Below are positions 35,409 to 45,171 of a stretch of DNA of 62,325 nt, in pieces. Position 1 is the stretch's first letter; each line of letters opens with the position of its first letter. The stretch is from NCBI GenBank assembly GCA_021781535.1, contig JAJXWO010000023.1:1-62325 (forward strand), in the 5' to 3' direction. Under the pieces are notes generated by a model. The model was given only the letters and a program-made list of their open reading frames with translations, did no database searches and was not told where the DNA came from. Made by a program: the position numbers and the translations under genes. Source of the stretch: Deltaproteobacteria bacterium. Its GTDB lineage: Bacteria; Desulfobacterota; Desulfuromonadia; Geobacterales; Pseudopelobacteraceae.

Positions 35409-36377
35409 ATGAAAACCGTGTATTTACGAACACTTGTAGAGTCAGTTACAACCGGAAGCTTTTCCAAAGCAGCCGAAAATCTTTTTATTACCCAGTCTGC
35501 GGTATCACGCAGAATCAAATTTCTGGAAGATCAATATGGTTATTCACTTATAGACCGCACTGGACCGGTACTGGTTGCAACCGATGCGGGACGGGTTGTG
35601 ATCGAAAAAGCTGAAAAAATATTAAAGCTTGAAAATGACCTGTTCAACGAACTTGGCAACCTTTCCCAAAAGTCCGGAATAACATTTTGCTGTACACCTT
35701 CCTTTGGCATCACTTATCTGCCTGAAATAATGAAAGGCTTCATGCTTCTCAAGCCGGACATGCTGGAATTAAAGTTCTTTTTTGAAATGCCGGACAAGGT
35801 CGTGGACGGAATGCTGAAGGGTTTGTATCAGGTGGGTGTGATAGAACATAATACGGATTATGATTTTGCTGAGCTTGAAACTTTTGAACTGCCGGGAGAT
35901 GAAGTTGTATTCGTCAGTTCACCAAAATTGGAGATTGCGGATGAGGAATTATCAATTGAGCAATTGACCAGTTTTGATCTTTATACCAGAAAAGAGGGGT
36001 GCTGTTCCAGTAAGCTGCTTGAACACAATATAAACAAACTGGGTAAAGATTTTTCGTTGTTTAACAGAGTCATTTATTATGACGACCTTCACCTTATTAT
36101 CAGTTCGGTGCTCGAAGGGTATGGACTTGCTTTCATATCCAGATCTGTTGTAGCCAAACTGGTAAAAGAAGGTGCATTGCGTACACATCATATCGCCGGT
36201 TTTGAGCACGCCTACAACCGCACTCTTATCGTTAACAAAGAATCTGCTCCAACACAGTTGCTTGGTAAATTGGTTGAGGAGATCAGAGGAGTTTTCAAAA
36301 AGATGCCGATGCAGTTAATTGTTTCATCCTGCAATGCGGTCGTCTTTAGCCTACCGCTTGTTGTGGCATCGACATAA
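35409..36377 (+). CDS. LysR-family transcriptional regulator
   Basis: The 322 residues begin with a LysR winged helix (LVESVTTGSFSKAAENLFITQSAVSRRIKFLED), followed by a periplasmic-binding-protein-like effector domain. The effector domain holds several cysteines (FCCTPSFG, KEGCCSSKLL), which is notable in a regulator beside a sulfurtransferase and could suit redox or metalloid sensing; that is speculation. GGAG lies before the ATG. It is divergent from the small exported protein gene and probably controls the downstream rhodanese-porin-cytochrome genes. Confidence 0.92.
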   Translation: MKTVYLRTLVESVTTGSFSKAAENLFITQSAVSRRIKFLEDQYGYSLIDRTGPVLVATDAGRVVIEKAEKILKLENDLFNELGNLSQKSGITFCCTPSFGITYLPEIMKGFMLLKPDMLELKFFFEMPDKVVDGMLKGLYQVGVIEHNTDYDFAELETFELPGDEVVFVSSPKLEIADEELSIEQLTSFDLYTRKEGCCSSKLLEHNINKLGKDFSLFNRVIYYDDLHLIISSVLEGYGLAFISRSVVAKLVKEGALRTHHIAGFEHAYNRTLIVNKESAPTQLLGKLVEEIRGVFKKMPMQLIVSSCNAVVFSLPLVVAST

Positions 36378-36408
36378 AATACGCACGGCAGATGTCAGAG
36401 CGGAGGTG

Positions 36409-39279
36409 CTAGTTGGTATCGTCCATACAACTATCTCCCATATCGTTAACATACGCCTTCACCAACGGCAGTTCCCGCTCCAGAGCAATTACAAGCTCTC
36501 GGACGTTGGCGTGATTATCACGAGTGGCATTATCCTGAATACCGGTGCAGATTTCGGAAAGTTTTTGCAAGCCCAGGTTTCTGCTTCCCCCCAGCAGGTA
36601 ATGAGCTGTTTTGTACACTCCTGAAAAGTTTTTCTCCTCAACTGCTGCATACAATGCCGGTATGTTTTTCTCGACATTTTCGAGGTACGGTTTCACCACT
36701 GTCGGTACGAAGTCTTTCCCCGTTTTTTTGAACATACGCAACAGCTTATGTAATCGTGCCGCATCAAAAACAGCCCCGGCAGACGCTTCATGACCGTCCA
36801 TCTCACAAAGAGGCTCTGGATTCTGAGAAGTAAAATGCCGAACCGGAACTGCCCAGCGTGCTACAATCCCCTGCAACGTGCTGGAGCGTATCGGTTTACT
36901 CAGATAATCATCCATCCCGGCTGCAAGGCATTTTTCCCGGAACCCTTTGATGGCATTCGCAGTGAGAGCAATAATAATAGTGTGCTTCTTATTCCCTTCC
37001 AACCGCCGTATTTCATCGGTTGCTTCAAAACCATTCATATCCGGCATATTGCAGTCCATTAATACAATATCGTAGGTATGCTGAAGGACCATTGCAACGG
37101 CGGCCCTTCCGGATGAGACCACATCGGCCTTGCAGCCGATAAACTGCAGCATGGTGGCCGCGACAACCTGACTGGAAGGATTATCCTCCGCGACAAGAAC
37201 ACGCACCTGCCCAAAATCTTCCCGAGAGGACGTCTCTTTCGGATCTACACCCACGTTTGCATCGCTTTCGGCATACGTGCCATAATTTTTCTGCTGCATA
37301 CAGAGAGAAACAACGGTAACAGCACCTATAACCCGATGTTGATGAATCGGTTTAGACAATAATGCAGAAAAAATAGTATCCGGGAAATCAGGCACTTTTC
37401 CGGTGTCATGTGAAAGCGGCGAGAGGAGTATAAGCTGGGTCTTGCTGATATGTTCATCTGCTTTTATGTTTTCGCCAAGCTCGACACCATCCATATCCGG
37501 CATATTCTTGTCAATGAGCGCAATCCCGTAGGGATCACCGTTACTCTGTGCGCTTTTCAGCATTTTAAGTGCTTTCTCTCCCGACGCAACCAGGCTGCAG
37601 CGCAATCCCAGGGAGGTAAGATATCTGGCAAGGATCAAACGATTCTGCCGGACGTCATCTACAACCAGAACGCGAATGCCGCTGAGCTCGGAATGTGATA
37701 CTGTTTCTGCCCGGTATGACATATCAAGCGGCAACGTCAGGGTAAACCAGAACGTAGAACCTTTGCCCACGCTGCTAGTAACGCCAATCTCCCCCCCCAT
37801 CATTTCTACCAGGCTTTTGCTGATTGCAAGCCCAAGGCCGGTACCACCAAGCGGTCGGTGCAGAGATGAATCCACCTGATAAAATTTTTGGAAGAGTAGC
37901 GGGAGCCCCTCCTCCGGAATGCCGATGCCGGTATCCGAGACTTTGATCTTGAGAGAAGCCTCCTTACCGCTGGTGCCAAGACATTCCACATCAATAGTTA
38001 TTTGGCCATGATCGGTAAATTTAATCGCGTTGCCGGTAAGATTTACCAACACCTGCCTGATACGCCCCGCATCACCGATCAAGTGGGTCGGTATCTCAGG
38101 GGAGTAACAGATTATAAGCTCGACCTGCTTACCAACAGTTCTCGGAGCAAGGAGATCACCCACATTTTCACATACGGAGCGTAAATCAAATGGAGCTGGT
38201 TTAATTTCAACTTTTCCAGACTCCACTTTGGAGAAATCAAGGATATCGTTAATAATATCAAGCAGAGTAGTTGCAGAATTAAGTATACCATTGGCAAACA
38301 GAAGCTGTTGTTCTGACAATCCGGTTTTCAAGAGTAGATCAGACATTCCGATGACACCGTTCATAGGGGTGCGAATTTCATGGCTCATGGTTGCCAGAAA
38401 ATCACTTTTTGCCTGATTCGCCGTTTCAGCTTGATTGTGTGCAGCAATGATCTCATGAGACTGCTGAAGAATCAGGTCTTGCGAAGTTTTAAGTTCGCTC
38501 ATATAGCGTAGGATTTTTTCATCCGCCAAATGCTGTTCAGTGATGTCCCGCACGATAATCAGGACTTCATCTTCTCCACTCCGAACAGAACGGAGCTCAA
38601 GATAACGGGGCACACTTTGTACCGAAAAGTTAAAGCAGAGTTGCATATCGTCAGACTGAAGCCCTTGAGTGATATCGTTGTAATTAGCAGTTTCTGCTCC
38701 GGGTGTCAGCACATCAGTAATTTTTTTTCCAATCAGGTCGTCGGGAATAAATGAAAAATCAGTTGAGTTCGGCTTTTGGCAGTAAAGGATGGTGCCATCG
38801 TTGCGGCATCGAAAAATAAGATCCGGAATAGCCTTTAACAGTGCAAGCGTTTTCAACTCGCTCTCATGAAGTTCCTTCTGCATCTGGTTATGGATATGTT
38901 CTTGTGTCTGTTTGTAAATGGCCATCTCGACACAGTGCTTAAGATGATTAAGGTTGACCGGTTTTTCAAGAAAGGCAAAAGCGTTTGCGGTTTTGCTCCG
39001 GGAAAAAGTATCATCATCCCCATGCGCAGTAAGAAAGATGATCGGTATATCGACTTCCGTACAAATCCGGTTGGCGGCAGCAATGCCATCAATGTCCCCC
39101 TTCAGTGTAACGTCCATCAGAATCAGGTCCGGGAGCACGGTTGATGCCGTCTCGATTGCTTCAATACCATTGTCAACTATCGCAACGATATCGTACTCAA
39201 GACGAGCCAGCGACTTGCCGAGCCTTTGTGCAGTTGCGGTCTCATCTTCAACTATCATTATCCTGTATTTGCGCGTCAA
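36409..39279 (-). CDS. Cytoplasmic hybrid histidine kinase (REC-PAS-HisKA-HATPase-REC-REC-HPt)
   Basis: The 956 residues have no membrane helix. The order is receiver ([10 protein letters not shown]), PAS at about 140-255, HisKA ([19 protein letters not shown]), ATPase ([13 protein letters not shown]), receiver two ([13 protein letters not shown]), receiver three ([13 protein letters not shown]) and a C-terminal HPt with the phospho-His in [13 protein letters not shown]. The first codon appears to be TTG at 39279, with GGGAGGG upstream; an ATG seven codons later is possible. A complete internal phosphorelay is encoded, with an N-terminal receiver that could be driven by another kinase. It is convergent with the LysR gene. 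Confidence 0.92.
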   Translation of the reverse strand: MTRKYRIMIVEDETATAQRLGKSLARLEYDIVAIVDNGIEAIETASTVLPDLILMDVTLKGDIDGIAAANRICTEVDIPIIFLTAHGDDDTFSRSKTANAFAFLEKPVNLNHLKHCVEMAIYKQTQEHIHNQMQKELHESELKTLALLKAIPDLIFRCRNDGTILYCQKPNSTDFSFIPDDLIGKKITDVLTPGAETANYNDITQGLQSDDMQLCFNFSVQSVPRYLELRSVRSGEDEVLIIVRDITEQHLADEKILRYMSELKTSQDLILQQSHEIIAAHNQAETANQAKSDFLATMSHEIRTPMNGVIGMSDLLLKTGLSEQQLLFANGILNSATTLLDIINDILDFSKVESGKVEIKPAPFDLRSVCENVGDLLAPRTVGKQVELIICYSPEIPTHLIGDAGRIRQVLVNLTGNAIKFTDHGQITIDVECLGTSGKEASLKIKVSDTGIGIPEEGLPLLFQKFYQVDSSLHRPLGGTGLGLAISKSLVEMMGGEIGVTSSVGKGSTFWFTLTLPLDMSYRAETVSHSELSGIRVLVVDDVRQNRLILARYLTSLGLRCSLVASGEKALKMLKSAQSNGDPYGIALIDKNMPDMDGVELGENIKADEHISKTQLILLSPLSHDTGKVPDFPDTIFSALLSKPIHQHRVIGAVTVVSLCMQQKNYGTYAESDANVGVDPKETSSREDFGQVRVLVAEDNPSSQVVAATMLQFIGCKADVVSSGRAAVAMVLQHTYDIVLMDCNMPDMNGFEATDEIRRLEGNKKHTIIIALTANAIKGFREKCLAAGMDDYLSKPIRSSTLQGIVARWAVPVRHFTSQNPEPLCEMDGHEASAGAVFDAARLHKLLRMFKKTGKDFVPTVVKPYLENVEKNIPALYAAVEEKNFSGVYKTAHYLLGGSRNLGLQKLSEICTGIQDNATRDNHANVRELVIALERELPLVKAYVNDMGDSCMDDTN

Positions 39280-39391
39280 ATTCCGATCCCTCCCACTAGG
39301 TCAGAAAATGTGGTTTTGATCTGCTGACTTCAACCGTACAGATAGTTGATCCGGCTTTATATTAACCCCAATTTCACTAATTGCAAATATG

Positions 39392-39595
39392 TTACAGCTC
39401 GTAGTTTGAATAATACTGAGTAAAAGAATCGCATTCCTTACCAGTTCTTGAGCAATGCCATATCTGTTTATCGGTACAAAAGGAGCACGGAGGTAATGGC
39501 TCGCTACTGAGCTGGCTTACTATGCACTGAAGTTTTTGATATTCAGCAGCAAAAATCTCTTCCCGACATTTCAGTTCTCTTGAGGTTTTGTGCAT
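39392..39595 (-). CDS. Small cysteine-rich protein downstream of glmS
   Basis: About 67 residues with N-terminal charged helices and a C-terminal cysteine cluster (PPCSFCTDKQIWHCSRTGKE, then CDSFTQYY). The four-Cys pattern C-x2-C ... C-x6-C could bind metal. The ATG at 39595 follows GGTGGTG; an earlier start four codons upstream is possible. It begins 28 bases after the glmS stop and is probably co-transcribed. The family was not recognised. Confidence 0.55.
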   Translation of the reverse strand: MHKTSRELKCREEIFAAEYQKLQCIVSQLSSEPLPPCSFCTDKQIWHCSRTGKECDSFTQYYSNYEL

Positions 39596-39623
39596 TTTCA
39601 CCACCATTTTCTGATGAATTTAT

Positions 39624-41453
39624 TCATTCTACCGTGACACTCTTGGCCAGGTTTCTGGGCTGATCAACATCCTTACCCTTCAGTATCGCAAAATTATACG
39701 CCAGAAGCTGGAGTGCTACGGCAAACAGTACAGGGGATAAGGCCTCTCCGGCCCATGGAATGTGCAAGGTAAAATCCGCTCTTCTGCCGGTTTCAAAATC
39801 TCCCTCGGAGCACAAGGCAACAACTTTTCCTCCACGGGTAATGACCTCCTCCATATTGGATCTGACCTTTACAAGATGCCGATCATTAGGAGCCAGAATA
39901 AAAACCGGCATCTCTCTGTCAATCAAGGCAATCGGCCCATGCTTCATCTCGCCGGCAGGATATCCGTCGGCATGGATATACGATATCTCCTTCAACTTGA
40001 GAGCGCCTTCAAGGGCAATCGGAAAACTGATACCTCGTCCGAGGTAAATAGCATCCCAGGATGTCAGATACTCACAGGCAATCTCTTCGATCTGAGGGTC
40101 AAGTTCCAGCGTTTTTTCAACCAAAACCGGCAGTTCGCTCAATGCGGCGATCATTTCCTGTCCTTTTTTCAAATCAATGCTGCCATTGGCGCGCCCGAGA
40201 CGGATGGTCAACAGATAGAGCGCTACAAGCTGGGTAGTAAATGCCTTGGTTGAAGCAACACCTATTTCCAGGCCGGCGTGTGTATAAATAACCCCATCTG
40301 ATTCACGGGCAATGGATGAATCGACAACGTTGCAGATTGACACGATGCGTGCGTTCTTGTTCTTCGCCTCGCGCAATGCCGCCAGCGTGTCTGCCGTTTC
40401 CCCGGACTGGGAAATAGGAATCACCAGAGTTTTCCCCGAGACGAGAGGATCGCGGTAGCGAAATTCCGAAGCTATCTCCACATCGACAGGAATCCGGCAA
40501 TACTCCTCAATCAGGTATTTTCCCGCAAGGGCCGCATGCCACGAAGTGCCGCATGCCACAAAGCAGATTCTTTCGAACGCTTGCAGCTCCTGATCATTCA
40601 GATGTAATTCTTCCAGAAAGACGTTTCCTTCATCTTCCAGCAGACGGCCTGCAACCACATTTTTGACTGCCTGGGGCTGTTCATGAATTTCCTTGAGCAT
40701 AAAATTTGGATAGCCGTTTTTTTCAGCTTTCAGTGGAGACCAGTCAATGTAACGCGACTCTTTGGTGATCTCAAACCCGTCAATGGTGCTGAATTTTACG
40801 CCGCCATCTCTAAATACCGCCATCTCACCATCTTCCATTATTACCATCTCCCGCGTGTTGGAAATAATGGCCGGCATATCCGATGCAATAAAGAATTCTT
40901 TTCCCTTGATTCCAATGACTATCGGAGAACCGGACTTGGCAACAATGAGTGTCTTATCGTCTTTCTTACTCAGTATGCAAAGAGCGTATGTGCCCTGAAT
41001 CATTTTAAATGCCTGCTGAACGGCCTCTTCGAATGATCCAGTCGTTTCCATTTTTTCATCAATGAGGTGAGATATAACCTCTGAATCCGTCTCAGAAACA
41101 AAAACGTGCCCTTGATCAGATAATTCTTCTTTCAGTGCAAGATAGTTTTCAATAATGCCATTATGGACGACCACGACAGATCCGCCTTTGTGAGGATGGG
41201 CATTTGCTACCGTCGGTTTCCCGTGGGTAGCCCAGCGCGTGTGGCCGATACCAATGGTTCCGTGCATAGGCTGCTCTTTAAGAAGTCGTTCCAGGTTAAC
41301 CAGTTTTCCAGGGCTGCGCCGGATCTCTACATCGCCTAAATCCATGGTACAGATTCCGGCAGAGTCATAGCCTCGATATTCAAGCATTTTCAGCCCGTTC
41401 ATTATTACTGGGACAGCGTCCTGGTTTCCCATATACCCCACGATGCCGCACAT
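39624..41453 (-). CDS. glmS: Glutamine--fructose-6-phosphate aminotransferase
   Basis: The 609-residue enzyme makes glucosamine-6-phosphate from fructose-6-phosphate and glutamine, the first step to UDP-GlcNAc. The ATG at 41453 exposes MCGIVGYMG, whose Cys after processing is the glutamine-site nucleophile; GGGAG precedes it. The N-terminal amidotransferase half has [10 protein letters not shown] and THNG-type motifs (VVHNGIIEN). Two SIS domains follow ([53 protein letters not shown]). It ends in the conserved LAKSVTVE. It supplies amino sugar for cell wall and probably for the exopolysaccharide locus. Confidence 0.97.
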   Translation of the reverse strand: MCGIVGYMGNQDAVPVIMNGLKMLEYRGYDSAGICTMDLGDVEIRRSPGKLVNLERLLKEQPMHGTIGIGHTRWATHGKPTVANAHPHKGGSVVVVHNGIIENYLALKEELSDQGHVFVSETDSEVISHLIDEKMETTGSFEEAVQQAFKMIQGTYALCILSKKDDKTLIVAKSGSPIVIGIKGKEFFIASDMPAIISNTREMVIMEDGEMAVFRDGGVKFSTIDGFEITKESRYIDWSPLKAEKNGYPNFMLKEIHEQPQAVKNVVAGRLLEDEGNVFLEELHLNDQELQAFERICFVACGTSWHAALAGKYLIEEYCRIPVDVEIASEFRYRDPLVSGKTLVIPISQSGETADTLAALREAKNKNARIVSICNVVDSSIARESDGVIYTHAGLEIGVASTKAFTTQLVALYLLTIRLGRANGSIDLKKGQEMIAALSELPVLVEKTLELDPQIEEIACEYLTSWDAIYLGRGISFPIALEGALKLKEISYIHADGYPAGEMKHGPIALIDREMPVFILAPNDRHLVKVRSNMEEVITRGGKVVALCSEGDFETGRRADFTLHIPWAGEALSPVLFAVALQLLAYNFAILKGKDVDQPRNLAKSVTVE

Positions 41454-41762
41454 ATTTTTTGCTCCCTTCAAAGAGATCACTCTTCTCTTGGAAAAAGAAT
41501 TTACTTACAGAAGAAACTGTCTGCAGTTTGCAGAGAATGCTTTTACACATACTGTGCCAGCAGCTAAAAGTAATAACATGTATTTTAAATCAATATGTTA
41601 ATGGGAACGCATGAGGCATACACCAGACGCAACAGGCAGGATAATTTGGTGGGAAGTACGATAGAGAGAGAAAATGTAGCGACAATTGAGCGTAATCAGT
41701 ACGTTGTCATGATTTTTACCAGTGTTACTTTTGTGGCACGGAGGTTTGACAATCCTGTTTCG
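41454..41762. other. Intergenic region upstream of glmS
   Basis: These 309 bases lack a supported gene. A short perfect hairpin AAACTG-TCTG-CAGTTT lies near 41513-41528. No resemblance to a glmS ribozyme core was noticed. The glmS promoter probably lies here. Confidence 0.5.
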
Positions 41763-43181
41763 TTAATCAGGAACACCCAAACGCTTACTGAGCGTTTGTC
41801 GGGCTATACCGAGTAAGAGTGCCGCAGATCTCTGATTACCGTTGGTCAGGTTCATGGCAGATGATGTCAGATAATCTTCCGTCTCCTTTATAGTCGGGAA
41901 ACGGCCAAAGAAAGCATACAACGCCGCATCCAGCTCCTTACTCGGCACCAGAAGTGCCGCATTTGAAAGGCTATGTTCATGGTCGGTCAAACCGACAAAG
42001 CAGTCGAGCGTCAACAAACCAGAAGCGTGCCGTGCGACGGCATCAGAAATCATGGCGTGCAGTTCGCGGACATTCCCTTCGAAATGGTAGGTAGAGAGAA
42101 GCGCCGTAACTTCCCGTGAAGGGACTGGCTTGGGTTTATTAAGTGATCTTGACGCTTTTTCGAGAAAATAATCCAACAGGGCCGGAACATCTTCGCGACG
42201 TTCTCTCAATGGAGGAACCTGAATATGATGAGCACAGAGTCTGTAGTAGAGATCCTTGCGAAATTTGTTGGAGGCAATGAGACTGGAAAGATCCTTATTG
42301 GTCGCTACGATCAGTCGGGCATCGGTTTTTTTCAGAACATCCGATCCCACGGGATAAAATTCCTGTTCCTGGATAAGCCGCAACAGTTTGATTTGGGATG
42401 TTTCATTCAAATCACCGATCTCATCTAGAAACAGGGTGCCACCCGTAGCTGCGGAAATAAGGCCGTCACGAGGCTGATCCGCACCGGTAAAAGCACCTTT
42501 TTTATGGCCAAACAGGGTATCTGAAAACATATTATCATCAAGCCCAGCAGCATTGACCGTAACAAAAGCTCCTTTTCTGCCACTCAATGCTCCTACCGCT
42601 TGAGCAATCAACTCTTTACCTACCCCGGTTTCGCCAGTAATCAATATTGGCTGGTCTGATTTGGCGATAACTTCAATATACTGAAAAATAGCCCGCATTT
42701 TTTTGCTGGTCGTAATAATAGCATCAAATGCAGCAGGATGTTCCAAACGGTCATTAAGCAGATATTCCCGTAAGCTGCGGTTTTCCAGAGACAACTCGTT
42801 AATATGGAGTGCATTCACGACACTCAGCAACAGGCGCTCAACCTCGACCGGCTTGGTGAGATAATCAACAGCACCCGCTTTTATGCAGCTCACCGCCGTC
42901 TCAATATCATCAGATGAAGTCATAACGATAACAGGGATGTGCGGAAAATTGCGAATCAGAACAGGGAGAAGTTCCAACCCGGATACATGAGGCATCATCA
43001 GGTCAAGAACGATGACTGAGACAGGATGAGCTTCAAGAAACTGAACAGTCTTCCTGCTGTCGGTGAGGGTCAGGACATTTTTGACTCCTTCACTCTCCAG
43101 AGCGGTGACATGTATGTCAAGCACCACGCGATCATCATCTATCAATAACAGCGGCAACTGCGAATTGAGTTTTGAAATCAT
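41763..43181 (-). CDS. NtrC-type sigma-54-dependent response regulator
   Basis: A 472-residue enhancer-binding protein. The receiver domain has an intact acidic pair (LLIDDDR), phospho-Asp60 (VIVLDLMMP) and Lys110 (DYLTKP). The AAA+ domain has Walker A GETGVGKE, the sigma-54 loop GAFTGAD and Walker B TLFLDEIGD. A C-terminal helix-turn-helix is also present (NGNQRSAALLLGIARQTLSKRL). AAAGGAC lies before the ATG. It follows the paralogous gene by 37 bases and is probably co-transcribed with it. Targets unknown. Confidence 0.94.
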   Translation of the reverse strand: MISKLNSQLPLLLIDDDRVVLDIHVTALESEGVKNVLTLTDSRKTVQFLEAHPVSVIVLDLMMPHVSGLELLPVLIRNFPHIPVIVMTSSDDIETAVSCIKAGAVDYLTKPVEVERLLLSVVNALHINELSLENRSLREYLLNDRLEHPAAFDAIITTSKKMRAIFQYIEVIAKSDQPILITGETGVGKELIAQAVGALSGRKGAFVTVNAAGLDDNMFSDTLFGHKKGAFTGADQPRDGLISAATGGTLFLDEIGDLNETSQIKLLRLIQEQEFYPVGSDVLKKTDARLIVATNKDLSSLIASNKFRKDLYYRLCAHHIQVPPLRERREDVPALLDYFLEKASRSLNKPKPVPSREVTALLSTYHFEGNVRELHAMISDAVARHASGLLTLDCFVGLTDHEHSLSNAALLVPSKELDAALYAFFGRFPTIKETEDYLTSSAMNLTNGNQRSAALLLGIARQTLSKRLGVPD

Positions 43182-43218
43182 ATTGTCCTTTCGTATCCTT
43201 GATGGCGTACAACTATCG

Positions 43219-44643
43219 TCAAGAGACAGATTCGATAGATTTTAAACGCTTACTTATGGTTTGGCGTGTGACTCCCAATATTGCAGCAGCGGCCGCATAG
43301 TTACCCTCCGAAAGCTTCAGTGCCTCCACGATCAGATAATCTTCAATTTCACGAAACGTGGGCAGGCGACCAAAGAGGCTGTAGATCCCTGCCGTGGCGA
43401 CAACTGGCGTGGCAGAAGGGGCGCGAGAGGGCCCTGATGCCGCAGAGGAAATACCTGAAAAATCATCACAGGTCAGGAGGCCTTCTTCATGGCGGGCGAC
43501 GGCATCGCTGACTTTTGCCTGCAACTCCCTGACGTTGCCGGGAAAATCATACTCGGCAAGTGCTTTGATGAGATCAGGGGAGACGACAGGAACACTTCTC
43601 CCAAAGTGCCGTGCGGCCTCATTGACGAAGCTGTCAAGCAGAAGCGGGAGATCCTCCCGGCGCTCGCGCAGTGCAGGAATGTGTATTTGATGGGTGCAAA
43701 GCCGGTAATAAAGATCCCGCCGGAAGCGCCCCTCCTTGATACGTTCCTGCAAATTTACATTTGTCGCCAGAACAATCCGTGCTGAACAGGTTTTCACCAG
43801 ATCGGCACCAACCGGGTAATATTCCCGTTCTTGCAGCAACCGCAGAAGCTTAACCTGGGACAATTCATTCAAGTCTCCAATTTCGTCCAGAAACAGTGTG
43901 CCCATTGCAGCCTTGCAGACCAATCCATCACGGCATTGATCTGCACCGGTAAAAGCGCCCTTCTTATGCCCAAAGAGCGTATCGGAAAACATGGCGTCAT
44001 CAAGACCGGCAACATTAATGCTAACAAACTGCCCCCTTACTCTACTGATCCGGTGAATCGCACGGGCAAACAACTCTTTACCAACACCGGTTTCTCCCGT
44101 AATCAGCACCGCTTGAGGCGAGCAGGCGACAACCTCGGTATATTGAAAGATCGAACGCATCTTTCTGCAGGTTGTCTTTATTTCTGTAAACGCCTCTGGA
44201 TGTTCAAGGCGGTCGTTGAGCAGATATTCTTTCAGGGACAACGATTCCTGCTGTAATCGGCTTGAATTTAGTACCTTTTCAACTGCCTGGACCAGACGGA
44301 CAGGCTCAACCGGCCTGACCATATAATCAACAGCTCCGAACTTCATGCAGTTGACAGCTATTTCTACATCGGAAGATGCCGTTTCCACAATAACCGGGAG
44401 ATGAGAATAATCACTGCAGATTCGTGATAAAAGTTCAGATCTATCCATAGTATGGGTCATTTCAAAAATAACCAGGGAAACACAATTCTGTTCAAGAAAC
44501 GGTAGGATGGCACGGCTGTCAGTAAGGGTGAGAACCGGGCCTATTCCGGCATCCAGAAGTATGGACCGGGTCAGTTCCAACGGTTCTGCATCATCACCGA
44601 CCAGCAAGACCGTATTTACGACTCCAGGCACTTCAACTGTCAT
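43219..44643 (-). CDS. NtrC-type sigma-54 activator with degenerate receiver domain
   Basis: The 474 residues parallel the next gene closely through the AAA+ domain (GETGVGKE, GAFTGADQ, TLFLDEIGD) and the Fis-type helix-turn-helix (NYAAAAAILGVTRQTISKRL). The receiver differs: the phospho-Asp is Glu61 (LVIFEMTHT), the conserved Lys is Arg110 (YMVRP), and one acidic-pair residue is Gly (LVGDDA). It is therefore probably not phosphorylated normally; Glu could mimic the phosphorylated state. AAGGAC precedes the ATG. First gene of the pair, transcribed away from prsK. Confidence 0.93.
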   Translation of the reverse strand: MTVEVPGVVNTVLLVGDDAEPLELTRSILLDAGIGPVLTLTDSRAILPFLEQNCVSLVIFEMTHTMDRSELLSRICSDYSHLPVIVETASSDVEIAVNCMKFGAVDYMVRPVEPVRLVQAVEKVLNSSRLQQESLSLKEYLLNDRLEHPEAFTEIKTTCRKMRSIFQYTEVVACSPQAVLITGETGVGKELFARAIHRISRVRGQFVSINVAGLDDAMFSDTLFGHKKGAFTGADQCRDGLVCKAAMGTLFLDEIGDLNELSQVKLLRLLQEREYYPVGADLVKTCSARIVLATNVNLQERIKEGRFRRDLYYRLCTHQIHIPALRERREDLPLLLDSFVNEAARHFGRSVPVVSPDLIKALAEYDFPGNVRELQAKVSDAVARHEEGLLTCDDFSGISSAASGPSRAPSATPVVATAGIYSLFGRLPTFREIEDYLIVEALKLSEGNYAAAAAILGVTRQTISKRLKSIESVS

Positions 44644-45003
44644 AATCCATCGTCCTTATTATCATTTCCATGTTGTACCCAGGTATTTTTCAAGCACGCA
44701 TATCAACATGTAATGATGATCCCTGAAAAGTCCTTATAACTATTCCCTTTTATCGCATTTGTTTCGCTTGTCAAGTTTGCATGCGCCTATTTTTTTACTC
44801 TTACTCACATAGGTGGTCGATATCGCCATGGCTCCAATAGTAACAACTGCTGTTTTTATTAACAATCGTCACCAATAACGTTTTCAGTCATTGTCCCCCT
44901 CCGTCCACCAACTGCCCTGATTTCTAATGTAACATCTTTTCGCTAATAACAATTCTGTCATACTTCCAATAATATGCCGTTATTATTAAGTATTTTTACA
45001 AAC

Positions 45004-45025
45004 ATCACATGGCACAGTATGTGAT
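45004..45025. promoter_or_regulatory. Inverted repeat upstream of prsK, possible operator
   Basis: ATCACAT and ATGTGAT form perfect seven-base arms separated by eight bases. The arms point outward relative to the usual Crp half-sites (TCACA first, TGTGA second), so a Crp-type site is not supported. It lies about 150 bases before prsK. Confidence 0.4.
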
Positions 45026-45086
45026 AGCCATATGGGGGGACATCGCATCAACAAGCGAATGTAACTGGTCTCATCGTCAACCAGAT

Positions 45087-45105
45087 TTGCATTGTTGAAA
45101 TGCAA
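45087..45105 (+). promoter_or_regulatory. Hairpin in the prsK leader
   Basis: TTGCATT and AATGCAA form perfect arms around a five-base loop, about 67 bases before the prsK start. No T run follows, so it is not a terminator. It could be an operator or an RNA element. Confidence 0.35.
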
Positions 45106-45171
45106 CGCAACCATGGCAATTATAGAAAAGGACATAAAGAAACTGCCTCGTAGAAAAGGGACGGATATACG

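Larger units (their letters stand above)
44644..45171. promoter_or_regulatory. Divergent region between the sigma-54 regulator pair and prsK
   Basis: These 528 AT-rich non-coding bases contain the inverted repeats at 45004-45025 and 45087-45105. A minus-strand TTGACA (44769-44774) could be a -35 box for the regulator pair, but its -10 match is poor. Nothing matches the sigma-54 consensus well. Confidence 0.5.

Noticed and set aside
41454..41762. Possible glmS ribozyme/riboswitch upstream of glmS
   Set aside because: No conserved ribozyme core was seen, and the element is typical of Gram-positive bacteria.
45004..45025. Crp-type operator before prsK
   Set aside because: The half-sites are in the reverse order (TCACA then TGTGA) with the wrong spacing; kept only as an inverted repeat.
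45009..45026. Sigma-54 promoter TGGCACAGTATGTGAT upstream of prsK
   Set aside because: The -24 is good but the -12 reads GA instead of GC; not supported.
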